Positions 26,681 through 36,291 of a DNA stretch of 64,000 nucleotides are shown piece after piece. Both the position numbers and the translations under genes were made by a program. Source of the stretch: Roseibium album (lineage in GTDB: Bacteria; Pseudomonadota; Alphaproteobacteria; Rhizobiales; Stappiaceae); the NCBI RefSeq assembly GCF_001404515.1, contig NZ_CXWE01000006.1, positions 62,001-126,000 on the forward strand, given 5' to 3'. The notes beneath the pieces are model-generated. The model did not search any database. It was given only the letters and a program-made list of their open reading frames with translations, and was not told where the DNA came from. How positions within the stretch are numbered: the stretch's first letter is position 1; each line of letters starts with the position of its first letter.

Positions 26681-28486
26681 ATGTCTGACGATCGACCGCA
26701 TCCGATGTTGCAGTACATCATCAACAACCCGGAAGCGTTTGCCCAAAACCTGGCAAAAACACTTGAACAGGCCGGCAAGGCAATGGCGGCATATATCGAG
26801 CCGCGTGAACAGGGGAAAATCAAAACCGATTCGACAGATGAACTGACAGGTGTCGTGAAGACGCTTGCTCAGGTAAGCGAATACTGGGTTTCAGACCCCC
26901 AGAGAGCCATCGAGGCACAATCCCGGCTCTGGGGCGGATATATCGAACTGTGGAATTCGTCGCTCAAGCGGATGATGGGTGAACCCTCCGAGCCTGCCGT
27001 TGCAACACCGCCAAGGGACAAACGTTTCGCAGACCCGGACTGGGAGAACAATCAATTCTTCGACTTCGTGAAACAGCTTTATCTGATCACCAGCAAGTGG
27101 GCCGAGGACATGGTCCACGAAGCTCAGGGACTGGATGAACACACGCGCCACAAGGCCGAATTCTACGTCACCCAGATCGCCAACGCGATCTCACCGTCGA
27201 ATTTCGTTCTGACAAATCCCGAGTTGCTGAGACTCACGATGGAAAGCAACGGGGAAAACCTGGTCAAGGGAATGCAGCATCTTGTCGAAGATCTGAAGTC
27301 GGGTCAGGGCGAACTCAAGATCCGGCAAACGGACCCGTCGAAATTCAAGCTCGGCGACAATCTCGGAAATACACCGGGCAAGGTGATCGCGCAGAACGAC
27401 GTTTGCCAGGTTATTCAATATACGCCGACGACAACAGAGGTTCTGAAACGCCCTCTCCTCATCGTGCCGCCCTGGATCAACAAGTTCTATATCCTTGACC
27501 TCAATCCCGACAAATCATTCATCAAGTGGGCTGTCGATCAAGGACATACTGTGTTCGTCATTTCCTGGGTCAATCCTGATGAAGGTCAGGCCCAGAAAAG
27601 TTTCGAGCACTATATGAAGGAAGGCATACTCGACACGCTCGATGTCATCAAACGCGCCACCCGGCAGGAAGAAGTCAATACGATCGGATATTGTGTCGGC
27701 GGCACACTGCTTGCGGTCACTCTGGCCTATATGGCAAAAACCGGTGACGAGCGCATCAAGACAGCAACCTTCTTTACAACTCAGGTCGACTTCACCTTTG
27801 CAGGCGATCTGAAGGTTTTCGTGGATGAAGAGCAGATTTCGATGCTGGAAAAGCGGATGGCGGAACATGGCTATCTGGACGGATCGAAAATGTCGTCTGC
27901 ATTCAACATGCTGCGCTCAAACGATCTGATCTGGTCGTATGTTGTGAATAACTATCTGAAGGGAAAGGAACCCTTTCCCTTCGATCTGCTTTACTGGAAT
28001 TCGGATTCCACGCGCATGCCCGCTGCAAACCATTCCTTTTATCTGCGCAATTGTTATCTGGACAACAAACTGTCCAAGGGAGAGATGGAAGTCGCCGGCG
28101 AAACGCTCGACCTCTCCAAAGTGACGATACCGATCTTCAACCTGGCCACGCGCGAGGATCATATCGCGCCGCCAAAATCGGTCTTTCTCGGGTCGGGCTG
28201 TTTCGGTGGGCCGGTGAATTATGTACTTGCAGGTTCCGGCCATATCGCCGGCGTCGTCAATCCTCCAGCCAAAAACAAGTACCAGTACTGGACCGGCGGA
28301 GACCCCAAGGGCTTGCTCGAAAACTGGCTCAAGAATGCGGAAGAGCACCCCGGGTCGTGGTGGCCTTATTGGGACGAATGGATCCGCTCGGTCGACCCGA
28401 CCACGGCCAAAGCGCGCAAACCCGGTGCGAACCGCGTGAAAATACTGGAAGATGCGCCCGGCTCTTACGTCATGAAGAAAGTGTAG
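26681..28486 (+). CDS. phaC: Class I poly(R)-hydroxyalkanoate synthase
   Basis: This 601-residue enzyme polymerises (R)-3-hydroxyacyl-CoA, typically 3-hydroxybutyryl-CoA, into storage polyester at the granule surface. The catalytic Cys338 lies in the lipase-like box [11 protein letters not shown]. The acid is the Asp in [14 protein letters not shown] and the base the His in [12 protein letters not shown]. The N-terminal domain ([20 protein letters not shown]) and [20 protein letters not shown] are class I features, and the length is normal. The ATG at 26681 has GGAGGG ten bases upstream. No phaA, phaB, phaP or phaR gene is adjacent in this window. Confidence 0.97.
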   Translation: MSDDRPHPMLQYIINNPEAFAQNLAKTLEQAGKAMAAYIEPREQGKIKTDSTDELTGVVKTLAQVSEYWVSDPQRAIEAQSRLWGGYIELWNSSLKRMMGEPSEPAVATPPRDKRFADPDWENNQFFDFVKQLYLITSKWAEDMVHEAQGLDEHTRHKAEFYVTQIANAISPSNFVLTNPELLRLTMESNGENLVKGMQHLVEDLKSGQGELKIRQTDPSKFKLGDNLGNTPGKVIAQNDVCQVIQYTPTTTEVLKRPLLIVPPWINKFYILDLNPDKSFIKWAVDQGHTVFVISWVNPDEGQAQKSFEHYMKEGILDTLDVIKRATRQEEVNTIGYCVGGTLLAVTLAYMAKTGDERIKTATFFTTQVDFTFAGDLKVFVDEEQISMLEKRMAEHGYLDGSKMSSAFNMLRSNDLIWSYVVNNYLKGKEPFPFDLLYWNSDSTRMPAANHSFYLRNCYLDNKLSKGEMEVAGETLDLSKVTIPIFNLATREDHIAPPKSVFLGSGCFGGPVNYVLAGSGHIAGVVNPPAKNKYQYWTGGDPKGLLENWLKNAEEHPGSWWPYWDEWIRSVDPTTAKARKPGANRVKILEDAPGSYVMKKV

Positions 28487-28586
28487 ACTCGGAAAGAACG
28501 ATTTACGGATCCAACCTCTTTCACGCAACGACCTTCAACAATGAGGCCTGCACCACGTGTACGGAAGCGCTGAATTGATTGCTTTA

Positions 28587-29147
28587 ATGAGGATTGGTGC
28601 AGCGCTGCTGATCTTTGCTTCTACGAGTTCAATTTCACATGCTTGTAGCGGGCGCGGGATCGAACTTCGGATCGCACTGGATGCAAAGACAGCGTTTTTT
28701 GGAGAGCTGCTACAAGCTGGTCCGGTGTCGAAACGAGACGACCGCGCCTATGAGCAGACACTTGTTTTCAGTGTAAGACAAAGTTTTAGAGGCAATTTTC
28801 GAACAAACGATATTGCAGTCATCAAGTTCCAGTCGCATGAGAACTTAATGAAGCAGTCCTCGGAGAGGCCGTCTCATGTAGAAATTGGTCAGAAATACGC
28901 CATTGTGACAAGCCGGCTCTTACCTCAGTTGACCAACGGACTGGCCACCCGACATGAAGGTCATCTCAACCCACGGAACACTTACCTATCCCCGAAGTCT
29001 CCCTGCGTGAGAATGGATCTTCGTCTTGTCAAGGAGACCCATCCGATCGGAAGGGCACTCTGGGTTATCTACACAGGCGATCGCCAGACGCATGAAACGA
29101 GGGCGGATGTTCTTACTGAATATTTGCGGACAGACGGTCGTTTTTAG
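28587..29147 (+). CDS. Secreted protein of unknown function
   Basis: This 186-residue frame starts MRIGAALLIFASTSSISHAC, a plausible Sec signal cleaved near SHA; the sequence before the Cys is not a good lipobox. The mature part is mixed alpha/beta with AKTAFFGELLQAGPVSKRDD, QTLVFSVRQSFRGNF and GQKYAIVTSRLLPQ. This is reminiscent of short beta-sandwich periplasmic proteins, but no family is assigned. An upstream GTG at 28557 is an alternative start. The gene is more AT-rich than phaC before it, which could indicate later acquisition. It converges with the PAS-GAF-GGDEF-EAL gene. Confidence 0.55.
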   Translation: MRIGAALLIFASTSSISHACSGRGIELRIALDAKTAFFGELLQAGPVSKRDDRAYEQTLVFSVRQSFRGNFRTNDIAVIKFQSHENLMKQSSERPSHVEIGQKYAIVTSRLLPQLTNGLATRHEGHLNPRNTYLSPKSPCVRMDLRLVKETHPIGRALWVIYTGDRQTHETRADVLTEYLRTDGRF

Positions 29148-29177
29148 TGCTATCGTTCAAGCGAGCCAAAGAGGTTG

Positions 29178-31499
29178 TCAGCCAAAGCGGGCATTTATTG
29201 TCGTGAGCGACATCCCGAGCAACTTGCCGAGCTTTTCAGCCGACATCGGTCTTCCGAAGTGGAACCCCTGTACAGTCTCGCATTTACAACTGGCCAGGAA
29301 TGCCTGTTGCTTTGCAGTCTCAACCCCCTCCGCAACAACGTTCAAACCGAGTTCTCGTCCCAATGAAATGATGGCACGAGCGATGCTGCGGTCGTTTTCG
29401 TCGGTCTCCAGGTCCCGGATGAAGCTCTGGTCGATCTTCAGGCGGGTCAATGGAAAGCTTTTCAGCGCAATCAGACTTGAAAATCCGGTGCCGAAATCGT
29501 CAATCGCAAGTTTCAAACCGATCTTTCGAAAATCGTCCATAAGCCGAACCGCCTGGTCGGCATTCTGCATAAGCAGGCTTTCCGTGACTTCCAACTCCAG
29601 ATAGTTGGCAGCCAGACCGGTCCTTCCAAGTGTTTCACGAACATCCGTAATCAAGCCCACATCACGAAACTGACGGGCGGAGACATTTACGCCAATGGTA
29701 ATCGGAACCAACCCTTCCCTCTGCCATTCCCTGTTCTGGCGGCAGGCTTCAAACAGCACCCAGCGCCCGAGTGGAACGATCAGGCCACTGTCTTCCGCCA
29801 GCGGTATGAACTGCTCCGGCATCAATTCACCAAGAACCGGATGTTGCCAGCGTGCAAGTGCTTCAGCTCCGACAATCCTACCGGTAAAGAGATCGTATTG
29901 TGGTTGATACTTAAGGTGGAATTCCCCCTTCGCGATGCCACTGCGCATGTCTTCCAGCAGTGTCAGTCGATTAACCGACGTTCCCGGTCTTGTATTTTCA
30001 AAGACCTTGTAACCGTCCCGTCCCTGAGACTTGGCCTCGAACATCGCCTTGTCGGCGTTCTTGAGGAGTTGCTCGGCATTTTCCGCGTCGAGCGGATGAC
30101 AAGCCGCACCAATGCTGCAAGTGACATGGAAGGAAAGATCGCCGATTCTGATTGTTTTGGTGATCTCGTTCTTCAACCGTGCCATCAAGTCAATGAGCGC
30201 GGGCTTGTCGGCGTCCTTGCCCTCGACAATCAACACGAACTCGTCACCACCAAAACGGATAGACTGGTGCCTTCGGTCGTGGACCGAAAGGATCCGTTCA
30301 GCGACGATCGTCAATACCCGGTCGCCGATTGCGTGACCAAAGCTGTCATTGACAAATTTGAAGTTGTCGAGATCGACGAAAAGTACGGCCACCGGATCAC
30401 CGGTTTTTCTACTGCACTCGATTTTTTCCGCGAGCTTCGCCTTGAAGTCATGCCTGTTGGGCAGACCCGTCAGCACGTCGTGGCTTGCGAGAAACCGTAT
30501 TTCCTTTTCCGCCCGCTCTCTTTCAACTGCAATCGACGCCAAACGCGCGGCTTCCACGGCAAGCTTTTTTTCATGTTCCGTCGGGCTCCGGACCTCGTTG
30601 GAATACAGTCCGAAGGTGCCCAGGACCTGCGTGTCTTTTCCAAAAAACGGCACCGACCAGCAAGACCGCATTTCAAACCGACTAACGGCCTCCCGAAAAT
30701 CTTCCCACAATTCGTCTTCGTGAATGTTTTCAACAAAAACGCTCTCTCGTCTGTAAACAGCCGTGCCGCAGGACCCGACCTTTGGTCCGACCGGAAGGCC
30801 GTCACACAGGTCCACATACTCGCTGGGCAGGTTTGGAGCCACAGCGGCCTGAAGGTTTTTGCCGTTTTCGGTGACCAGCATGACCGACCCGACAACCCCA
30901 TCCATCTGGCTTTCGATTGTCAGAACAAGCGTTTCGAGTACATCCTGAAGAGGCTTTGCATTCGCAATTTCCTGCAAAACCTTGTTTTGTCCCTGCTGCA
31001 GCAAATCGGACTTCTTGCGCTCTGTGATGTCACGAGAGATACCGACGATACCAACAACCTCGTTCTGATCGTTCAAGACCGGAAACTTCGAGGAAGACAG
31101 CCAGCGACGTTTGCCGTTTGCAAGGATCAGCTTTTCTTCATAGTCAATGCTCGCCTCTTTCGAGGCCATGATCGCCACCTCGGCAGCGGCGAACTTGCTT
31201 CCGGTATCCGGCAGGTGGAGCTCAATGTCGGTCTTGCCGATGACTTGCGTAGGTTCGTGAAATCCCAGGTCAAAGGCAACCTGATGGTTGGCCGCGACAA
31301 AACGGTGGCGCCGATCCTTCACATAAACATAGTCCGAGACATGATTTACGAGCGTCTGCACCCAATCGCCGCTCAAGTGCAATTGATCATCCTTGCTCAG
31401 ATGATCGAGTTGATTGATGCGTTCCAGTTCCTCGGCAAGAGTTTTCCCGCTCGTCAACAAACCAGCTTGCGCTGCCGTGAGGCTGTTCTCCTGGGCCAT
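29178..31499 (-). CDS. PAS-GAF-GGDEF-EAL cyclic-di-GMP signalling protein
   Basis: This 773-residue cytoplasmic protein has sensory domains followed by both cyclic-di-GMP enzyme domains. The order is a PAS domain (about residues 45-165, YVYVKDRRHRFVAANHQVAF), a GAF domain (about 185-335, with GPKVGSCGTAVYRRESVFVE), GGDEF (motif RFGGDEF near 412-418) and EAL (motif GAEALARW near 545, plus DDFGTGFSSL). Both catalytic signatures look intact, so it could make and break cyclic-di-GMP, with one activity dominant depending on ligand. The start at 31497-31499 lacks a strong ribosome site. No transmembrane helix is seen. It is one of three cyclic-di-GMP genes in the window. Confidence 0.93.
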   Translation of the reverse strand: MAQENSLTAAQAGLLTSGKTLAEELERINQLDHLSKDDQLHLSGDWVQTLVNHVSDYVYVKDRRHRFVAANHQVAFDLGFHEPTQVIGKTDIELHLPDTGSKFAAAEVAIMASKEASIDYEEKLILANGKRRWLSSSKFPVLNDQNEVVGIVGISRDITERKKSDLLQQGQNKVLQEIANAKPLQDVLETLVLTIESQMDGVVGSVMLVTENGKNLQAAVAPNLPSEYVDLCDGLPVGPKVGSCGTAVYRRESVFVENIHEDELWEDFREAVSRFEMRSCWSVPFFGKDTQVLGTFGLYSNEVRSPTEHEKKLAVEAARLASIAVERERAEKEIRFLASHDVLTGLPNRHDFKAKLAEKIECSRKTGDPVAVLFVDLDNFKFVNDSFGHAIGDRVLTIVAERILSVHDRRHQSIRFGGDEFVLIVEGKDADKPALIDLMARLKNEITKTIRIGDLSFHVTCSIGAACHPLDAENAEQLLKNADKAMFEAKSQGRDGYKVFENTRPGTSVNRLTLLEDMRSGIAKGEFHLKYQPQYDLFTGRIVGAEALARWQHPVLGELMPEQFIPLAEDSGLIVPLGRWVLFEACRQNREWQREGLVPITIGVNVSARQFRDVGLITDVRETLGRTGLAANYLELEVTESLLMQNADQAVRLMDDFRKIGLKLAIDDFGTGFSSLIALKSFPLTRLKIDQSFIRDLETDENDRSIARAIISLGRELGLNVVAEGVETAKQQAFLASCKCETVQGFHFGRPMSAEKLGKLLGMSLTTINARFG

Positions 31500-31908
31500 G
31501 CCGTCGCCGAATTGCCTTTATGATTTATGCCTATAAAAACGCCATAATATGTATTCACCAACTAATAAACAATAAACGAAAAGAAAATTTCGAAAATACA
31601 CAATCTACTTACGTAGAGAATACTAAACATAACCACTGGTTGTATTTTCAGTTTCCGCGGTTGAAGTTACCGACTCCATCGCCGCCCTCCACACGACCGC
31701 GCAAGGGAAACCCATGTCAGCTGACTACCAGTTGATGAGCATGCGATTGCCAAGCGTCGGGGTCTGGGAGTAAGGTGGCAGCTCGTTCGTAAGCGCAGCG
31801 TTAACCATGCAGACCAATCAACGTCATCAGTTTTCACGCCCCCGGCCAACCGGGTTCAGCGCTCATCGTCCGAATTCCGGCTTGTCCAATCTGAGTTCAG
31901 GCGGGAGA
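31500..31908. other. AT-rich intergenic region
   Basis: The first about 140 bases (31500-31640) are strikingly AT-rich and probably carry the promoter of the minus-strand signalling gene. The remainder has no supported gene. The frame of the next gene is open back to 31807 but without a ribosome site there. Confidence 0.45.
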
Positions 31909-32394
31909 ATGCCAGCGGGCGCACTGTCGACATACACAAAGATCATTGCACCCGCGCTTCTTACGGCAACCTTGTGGTCGCATGTCTCCCTGGGAATGAT
32001 GACAGCAATTGTGGCGACGTCGCTTGCAATAGTCTGCCTGATACTGCTGCAGCGCATCCCCGCCAAACGAAACGGCAAATGCGGTTGGGCAAAATCGGTC
32101 GGGCTTGGCGAACGGATTTGGCTGAACAGACTTTCAGTCCCTATCCCCTCCCAACTGGGCACACGCATCACAACGCTTTACGTAGTTTTCTGGCTTGGCT
32201 CGCTGATTGCACTACTTGGTGGAGCGACAGCCTCGCCCGTTCTTGCGGCGACAGGCCTTGCTGTCGCCTATTGCACCCAGTTCGTATGCTTTCACAAGCT
32301 GATCCAGCTATTCCGGCAAATGAAGGACAAAGCGCCTCTGTACAGGTTCTGGCTGGCTACTCCGGGCAACGACAATGCCAGAGCAAAGCCTTAG
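31909..32394 (+). CDS. Membrane protein, DUF6653-like
   Basis: This 161-residue protein has two hydrophobic pairs: IIAPALLTATLWSHVSLGMM with AIVATSLAIVCLILLQ, and ITTLYVVFWLGSLIALLGG with SPVLAATGLAVAYCTQFVCF. Between and after them are GERIWLNRLSVPIP and KAPLYRFWLATPGNDNA. The ERIWLNR and final loop resemble DUF6653 proteins; this match is from memory and moderate. The ATG at 31909 follows AGGCGGGAGA. An ATG at 31807 would add 34 residues of low-complexity sequence and lacks a ribosome site. Function unknown. It converges with the agmatinase-family gene, 19 bp apart. Confidence 0.6.
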   Translation: MPAGALSTYTKIIAPALLTATLWSHVSLGMMTAIVATSLAIVCLILLQRIPAKRNGKCGWAKSVGLGERIWLNRLSVPIPSQLGTRITTLYVVFWLGSLIALLGGATASPVLAATGLAVAYCTQFVCFHKLIQLFRQMKDKAPLYRFWLATPGNDNARAKP

Positions 32395-32413
32395 ATACTC
32401 CGGACAACCTTTT

Positions 32414-33379
32414 TCATTGCCCTTTGCGTATCCGTTTCTCTGCGAGAAGACCTATGTAGGTCAAGGCAACACTCGCACCTGCAATCGAGGTGATATCGGC
32501 GTGATCGTATGCAGGCGCAACCTCGACCACGTCCCCGCCGACAAAGTCAAGTTTGCCTAGTCCACGCAGGATGGAAAGCGCTTCTCGCGATGACAAGCCG
32601 CCGGACACCGGCGTACCGGTGCCGGGAGCAAAGGCCGGGTCGAGACAATCGATATCAAAGGTCATGTAGGCTGGTCCGGAACCGACACGCTCGACGACAC
32701 GATTGATTACGCCCTTGATGCCGAGCTCATCCATTTCCTCACCGAATATCATGTCCAGACCACAAGTTTCGGGAGCGTGCGTGCGAATACCGATCTGAAT
32801 CGACCTGGCGGGATCAATCAGCCCCTCCCTCACTGCCCTTCCCGTAAAAGTCCCGTGGTCGATCCGGTCGCCCTCATCGGGCCAGGTGTCCTGGTGCGCA
32901 TCGAACTGGACCAGGGCCAGAGGACCGTGCGCGGCAACGTGGGCCTTCAAAAGCGGATAGGTGACAAAATGGTCCCCGCCGATTGAAAACAGATGCGTGT
33001 CAGTCGCGAGGATTTCCGCTGCCTGCGCTTCAATATGACCTGGAATATCCGCATTGCGACCGTAGTCAAAGACACAGTCGCCATAGTCAACGCAGGCAAG
33101 CTCTTCAAAAGGATCCATATGAAAAGGATATTGCGGGTCACCGTCAAATATCGCCGATGCACGGCGCACACCCTGAGGACCGAACCGGGCTCCGGGCCGG
33201 TTGGAAACGGAAGCGTCGAACGGAATACCCCATACAGCCAGGTCGACACCCTGCAGATCGCGGCTGTACCGGCGTCGCATGAAGGAAAGCGCCCCGGCAT
33301 AAGTCGACTCGTGCGACCCGCCCTTCAAGGACTGACCAAGAAAGGCATTATCCGTCGGGCGGGGTAATTCAGCAGACAT
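32414..33379 (-). CDS. speB: Agmatinase / ureohydrolase family protein
   Basis: This 321-residue manganese enzyme of the arginase superfamily hydrolyses a guanidino compound to urea and an amine. Metal-ligand motifs are complete: GGDHFVTYPLL, VQFDAHQDTWP and TFDIDCLDPAFAPGTGTP. The ATG at 33377-33379 has AGGA seven bases upstream and starts MSAELPRPTDNAFLGQS, a common agmatinase N-terminus in this class. Agmatine (giving putrescine) is the default substrate, but guanidinobutyrate or another guanidino compound cannot be excluded. It is divergent from guanine deaminase, so both genes may serve nitrogen release. Confidence 0.88.
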   Translation of the reverse strand: MSAELPRPTDNAFLGQSLKGGSHESTYAGALSFMRRRYSRDLQGVDLAVWGIPFDASVSNRPGARFGPQGVRRASAIFDGDPQYPFHMDPFEELACVDYGDCVFDYGRNADIPGHIEAQAAEILATDTHLFSIGGDHFVTYPLLKAHVAAHGPLALVQFDAHQDTWPDEGDRIDHGTFTGRAVREGLIDPARSIQIGIRTHAPETCGLDMIFGEEMDELGIKGVINRVVERVGSGPAYMTFDIDCLDPAFAPGTGTPVSGGLSSREALSILRGLGKLDFVGGDVVEVAPAYDHADITSIAGASVALTYIGLLAEKRIRKGQ

Positions 33380-33663
33380 TCTGACATCCTGATATCGGGT
33401 GGCCGGCAATTCCAACAAACAGATCCCTGCCCTTCGTTGTTCTGACCGGCATTTGCTCCTCCACGGTCTTAACAGAAGGCATCTGTGGCTGCCAATCGAA
33501 ACAGTCGAAGTCCCTGGCGGGCCTTGTCGAACCTGCTCTCACTCAGGCTGGCACATGCTTTTTCAACAGGTCTGTAGCTAACCATTGTTCGTTGCCGCCC
33601 GCAGGATTAAAACTTGTCTAACTTGTTTCCAAATCCCACAAGACCGATCAAGGATCTCAGCCT

Positions 33664-34983
33664 GTGGCAAACCAGAAACCCATAATCCTGCGCGGCAGAA
33701 CGCTGACCTTCCACGCGGCGCCGAACGGACCTGAAGACATAACCGCCTTTTCATACGAGGAAGATGGCGCATTGCTGCTTTCGGACGGCAAGATCAAAGT
33801 GCGTGGGCCATTTGCGGAAGTTCAATCAGGCGCACCGGACGGGACGGAAATCGTTGATCATCGCCCTCATCTTCTCCTGCCCGGGTTCATAGATACGCAT
33901 ATCCACTTTCCACAGGCTCAAGTGATTGCATCGTGGGCTGATCAATTGCTGGACTGGCTGAACGACTACACCTTTCCGGCCGAATTACGGTTCGCCGACA
34001 AGGCTCACGCTGACCGGATCGCAAACGGTTTTTACGATGCACTCATCGCACATGGCACGACCACCGCTGTTGCCTATTGTTCCAGCCATCCGAATTCCGT
34101 CGATGCCTATTTCGAAGAGGCAGAACGCCGCGGCATGATGATGCTCGGCGGCAAGACGATGATGGACCGGAACGCGCCTGAAGCGCTTTGCGATACGGCA
34201 CAAGGTTCTTACGATGACAGCAAGGCACTACTTGCAAAGTGGCACGAAAGGGGCCGCGCGCGATATGTGATCACGCCACGCTTTGCCATTACGTCAACAC
34301 CTGAACAGCTTGATGCCGCCGGAAGCCTACTGAGAGAAAATCCGGACTGCCATCTTCAAACGCATATCAACGAGAACCACAACGAAATCGCTTTTACCCG
34401 AGAACTCTATCCGGATGCCGCCCACTATCTGGGCGTTTACGAAAGTTTTGATCTCCTTGGGTCCAAGACCCTGCTCGGCCATTGTATTCACATGACCGGG
34501 CATGAGCTTCAGGTCATGCGTGAAACGGGTGCTGTCGCCGTCTTCTGTCCGACATCCAACCTCTTCCTCGGCAGCGGGCTTTTCGACAAATCAGGCATTG
34601 AAAGCGCAGGCATCAGAACCGCGATCGCAACGGATGTCGGAGGGGGCACCAACTATTCGATGCTGCGCACTTTGGACGAAGGCTACAAGATCCTGCAACT
34701 TCAGCGCCAACGCATGCACCCGCTGACGAGTTTCTACTGGGCAACACTTGGAAATGCCAAGGCCTTGTCGCTGTCGGACAGAATCGGCACGCTAGACGCC
34801 GGTTCTGACGCTGACGTTGTGGTTCTAAACGCCGGCGCGACACAAACGATGGCACTCAGGATGGAAACCGTCGAGACCCTGTCGGAGGAATTGTTTCTGC
34901 TGCAGACGCTCGGTGACGACCGGGCCGTCGTTGAAACCTATGTCGCGGGAAACAGACAGAAGTCAGTTCGTCTGAAACCCTGA
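33664..34983 (+). CDS. guaD: Guanine deaminase
   Basis: This 439-residue zinc amidohydrolase converts guanine to xanthine and ammonia. The signature PGFIDTHIHFPQAQ near residue 76 carries the HxH zinc ligands. Later FAITSTPEQL, HLQTHINENHNEI, LLGHCIHMTG and ATDVGGGTNYSMLRT complete the active site of the GuaD branch. The start is a GTG at 33664. The 284 bp to the divergent agmatinase-family gene hold their promoters. Xanthine dehydrogenase genes, often neighbours, are not in view. Length is normal. Confidence 0.94.
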   Translation: MANQKPIILRGRTLTFHAAPNGPEDITAFSYEEDGALLLSDGKIKVRGPFAEVQSGAPDGTEIVDHRPHLLLPGFIDTHIHFPQAQVIASWADQLLDWLNDYTFPAELRFADKAHADRIANGFYDALIAHGTTTAVAYCSSHPNSVDAYFEEAERRGMMMLGGKTMMDRNAPEALCDTAQGSYDDSKALLAKWHERGRARYVITPRFAITSTPEQLDAAGSLLRENPDCHLQTHINENHNEIAFTRELYPDAAHYLGVYESFDLLGSKTLLGHCIHMTGHELQVMRETGAVAVFCPTSNLFLGSGLFDKSGIESAGIRTAIATDVGGGTNYSMLRTLDEGYKILQLQRQRMHPLTSFYWATLGNAKALSLSDRIGTLDAGSDADVVVLNAGATQTMALRMETVETLSEELFLLQTLGDDRAVVETYVAGNRQKSVRLKP

Positions 34984-34999
34984 TTCGAATGTCATCCGA

Positions 35000-36223
35000 T
35001 CAGGTTGCACCGGATTTCTTTTCCAGACGAAGAAACGCCGGTAACAACGACAATACGGCGAGCAACATCAGGACAAGCGCGATACCGAAAAAGACCACGC
35101 CGAAACCTTCAATTTGCAGGAATGGTGTCATGACAATCGGCGAAATGACCTGGCCAAGAAACATGCCGGTGGTCACGAACCCCGAGACAGTTCCCCGTCG
35201 CTCCGGTGGTGCCACCTTAAGAGCGAGAAGCAGAAACCCCGGTTGGACGAACGCATAGCCCGCACCGATCAATGCAGCACCAGCCAAGATAAAGACCCAC
35301 GTGGCCTCCACGGCGAGCGCAACAAATCCGCCTCCCATCACCAGATATCCAACCGACAAGGTCAATGCCAGTCCCAGTCGACTGCAAACCCTTTTGAATA
35401 TCAGCGCGACACACCCTCCAACCAGGGTCAATGTACCCAATGCGACGGCCGTTGCAGATGCACTCTCAAAACCACTCCGGTCCAGGTAGAACGGCAACTG
35501 GCTCGGCATCAGGAAGAAAAGTGAAACCGTCGTCATTGCCAGTGCGGCAACCATGAGGGCCTGTATCACCCACCTCTGATTGGGCGTGACTCCCGTGGAG
35601 CTCGCCGGCACTCCTTCAACCCCTTCGCCCGCATGTTTTTCGCGATGACCAATGGACACGAGCAACGGCAGGAGAAGTATTGGAATTGCGTAGATCAGGA
35701 ATGGCAGACGCGGAGACAGGCCTGCCAGATATCCGGCGAACCCAATGAAAATGAACCCACTGAAATTGACGGTCGCAGTCTGCCATCCCAGGAATGAGCT
35801 GCGGCGCTCGCCGGTGAAGAGATCACCGACAAGCGAGACCTGCGCGGTCATCGTCATTGCGACAGCGACACCCAGCAAAAGCCGGCTCACAAGAATTGAG
35901 TTCAGGTCCGGCAGGTAAGCCCCTGCGCTTCCGGCAATTGCAAAAAGCGTGACACCGGCAATCAGCAACGGCCCGCGCCCATGGCGATCTGCAATCAATC
36001 CCGCGATGGGAGCAACAAGTACGACCGTCAGCGAGGGCGCAGACACCAGGAACCTGACCAGATAGTCCGCGCCAGGGACATCGGCAAAACTTGCTTCCAG
36101 CGCGGGCAGCGCCGGGCTGATCGTCGCATTCGCCATGATCTTGAAGGTGGCAGTCATCAGGAGCGCAACCGCCACCGCATCCATCCAGAGCGGACGTTGC
36201 TTGAATAACCTATCGTCTGACAC
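35000..36223 (-). CDS. MFS transporter (drug-efflux-like)
   Basis: This 407-residue inner-membrane protein has about 12 hydrophobic segments in two halves. The MFS loop motif GLIADRHGRGPLLIAG falls between helices 2 and 3, and RLLLGVAVAMTMTAQVSLVG is the helix-4 region typical of drug/proton antiporters. The start is set at the GTG at 36221-36223, preceded by AAGGAAATTCCC. A GTG further upstream at 36259 lies inside the -10 box of the MerR-type promoter and so cannot be on the mRNA. It is divergent from a merR-type regulator and very probably controlled by it. The exported compound is unknown. Confidence 0.88.
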   Translation of the reverse strand: MSDDRLFKQRPLWMDAVAVALLMTATFKIMANATISPALPALEASFADVPGADYLVRFLVSAPSLTVVLVAPIAGLIADRHGRGPLLIAGVTLFAIAGSAGAYLPDLNSILVSRLLLGVAVAMTMTAQVSLVGDLFTGERRSSFLGWQTATVNFSGFIFIGFAGYLAGLSPRLPFLIYAIPILLLPLLVSIGHREKHAGEGVEGVPASSTGVTPNQRWVIQALMVAALAMTTVSLFFLMPSQLPFYLDRSGFESASATAVALGTLTLVGGCVALIFKRVCSRLGLALTLSVGYLVMGGGFVALAVEATWVFILAGAALIGAGYAFVQPGFLLLALKVAPPERRGTVSGFVTTGMFLGQVISPIVMTPFLQIEGFGVVFFGIALVLMLLAVLSLLPAFLRLEKKSGAT

Positions 36224-36257
36224 GGGAATTTCCTTGCCTTTGTGAAAATGTCCCGCC

Positions 36258-36288
36258 ACTCTACAAATTCAAGTCGACTTGAGGTCAA
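36258..36288 (-). promoter_or_regulatory. MerR-type promoter with 19-bp spacer and operator dyad
   Basis: Reading on the minus strand, -35 TTGACC (36283-36288) and -10 TAGAGT (36258-36263) are separated by exactly 19 bases. The spacer holds the perfect 14-bp palindrome TCAAGTCGACTTGA (36269-36282). This over-long spacer with a central dyad is the hallmark of promoters activated by MerR-family proteins through DNA distortion. It drives the MFS gene. The same dyad abuts the merR start at 36292, so it may also give autoregulation. The half-site CCTCAAGT resembles SoxR boxes. Confidence 0.82.
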
Positions 36289-36291
36289 GGC

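Noticed and set aside
29841..31523. 560-codon plus-strand open frame opposite the PAS-GAF-GGDEF-EAL gene
   Set aside because: The minus strand carries intact GGDEF and EAL motifs; the plus-strand translation has no domain-like content.
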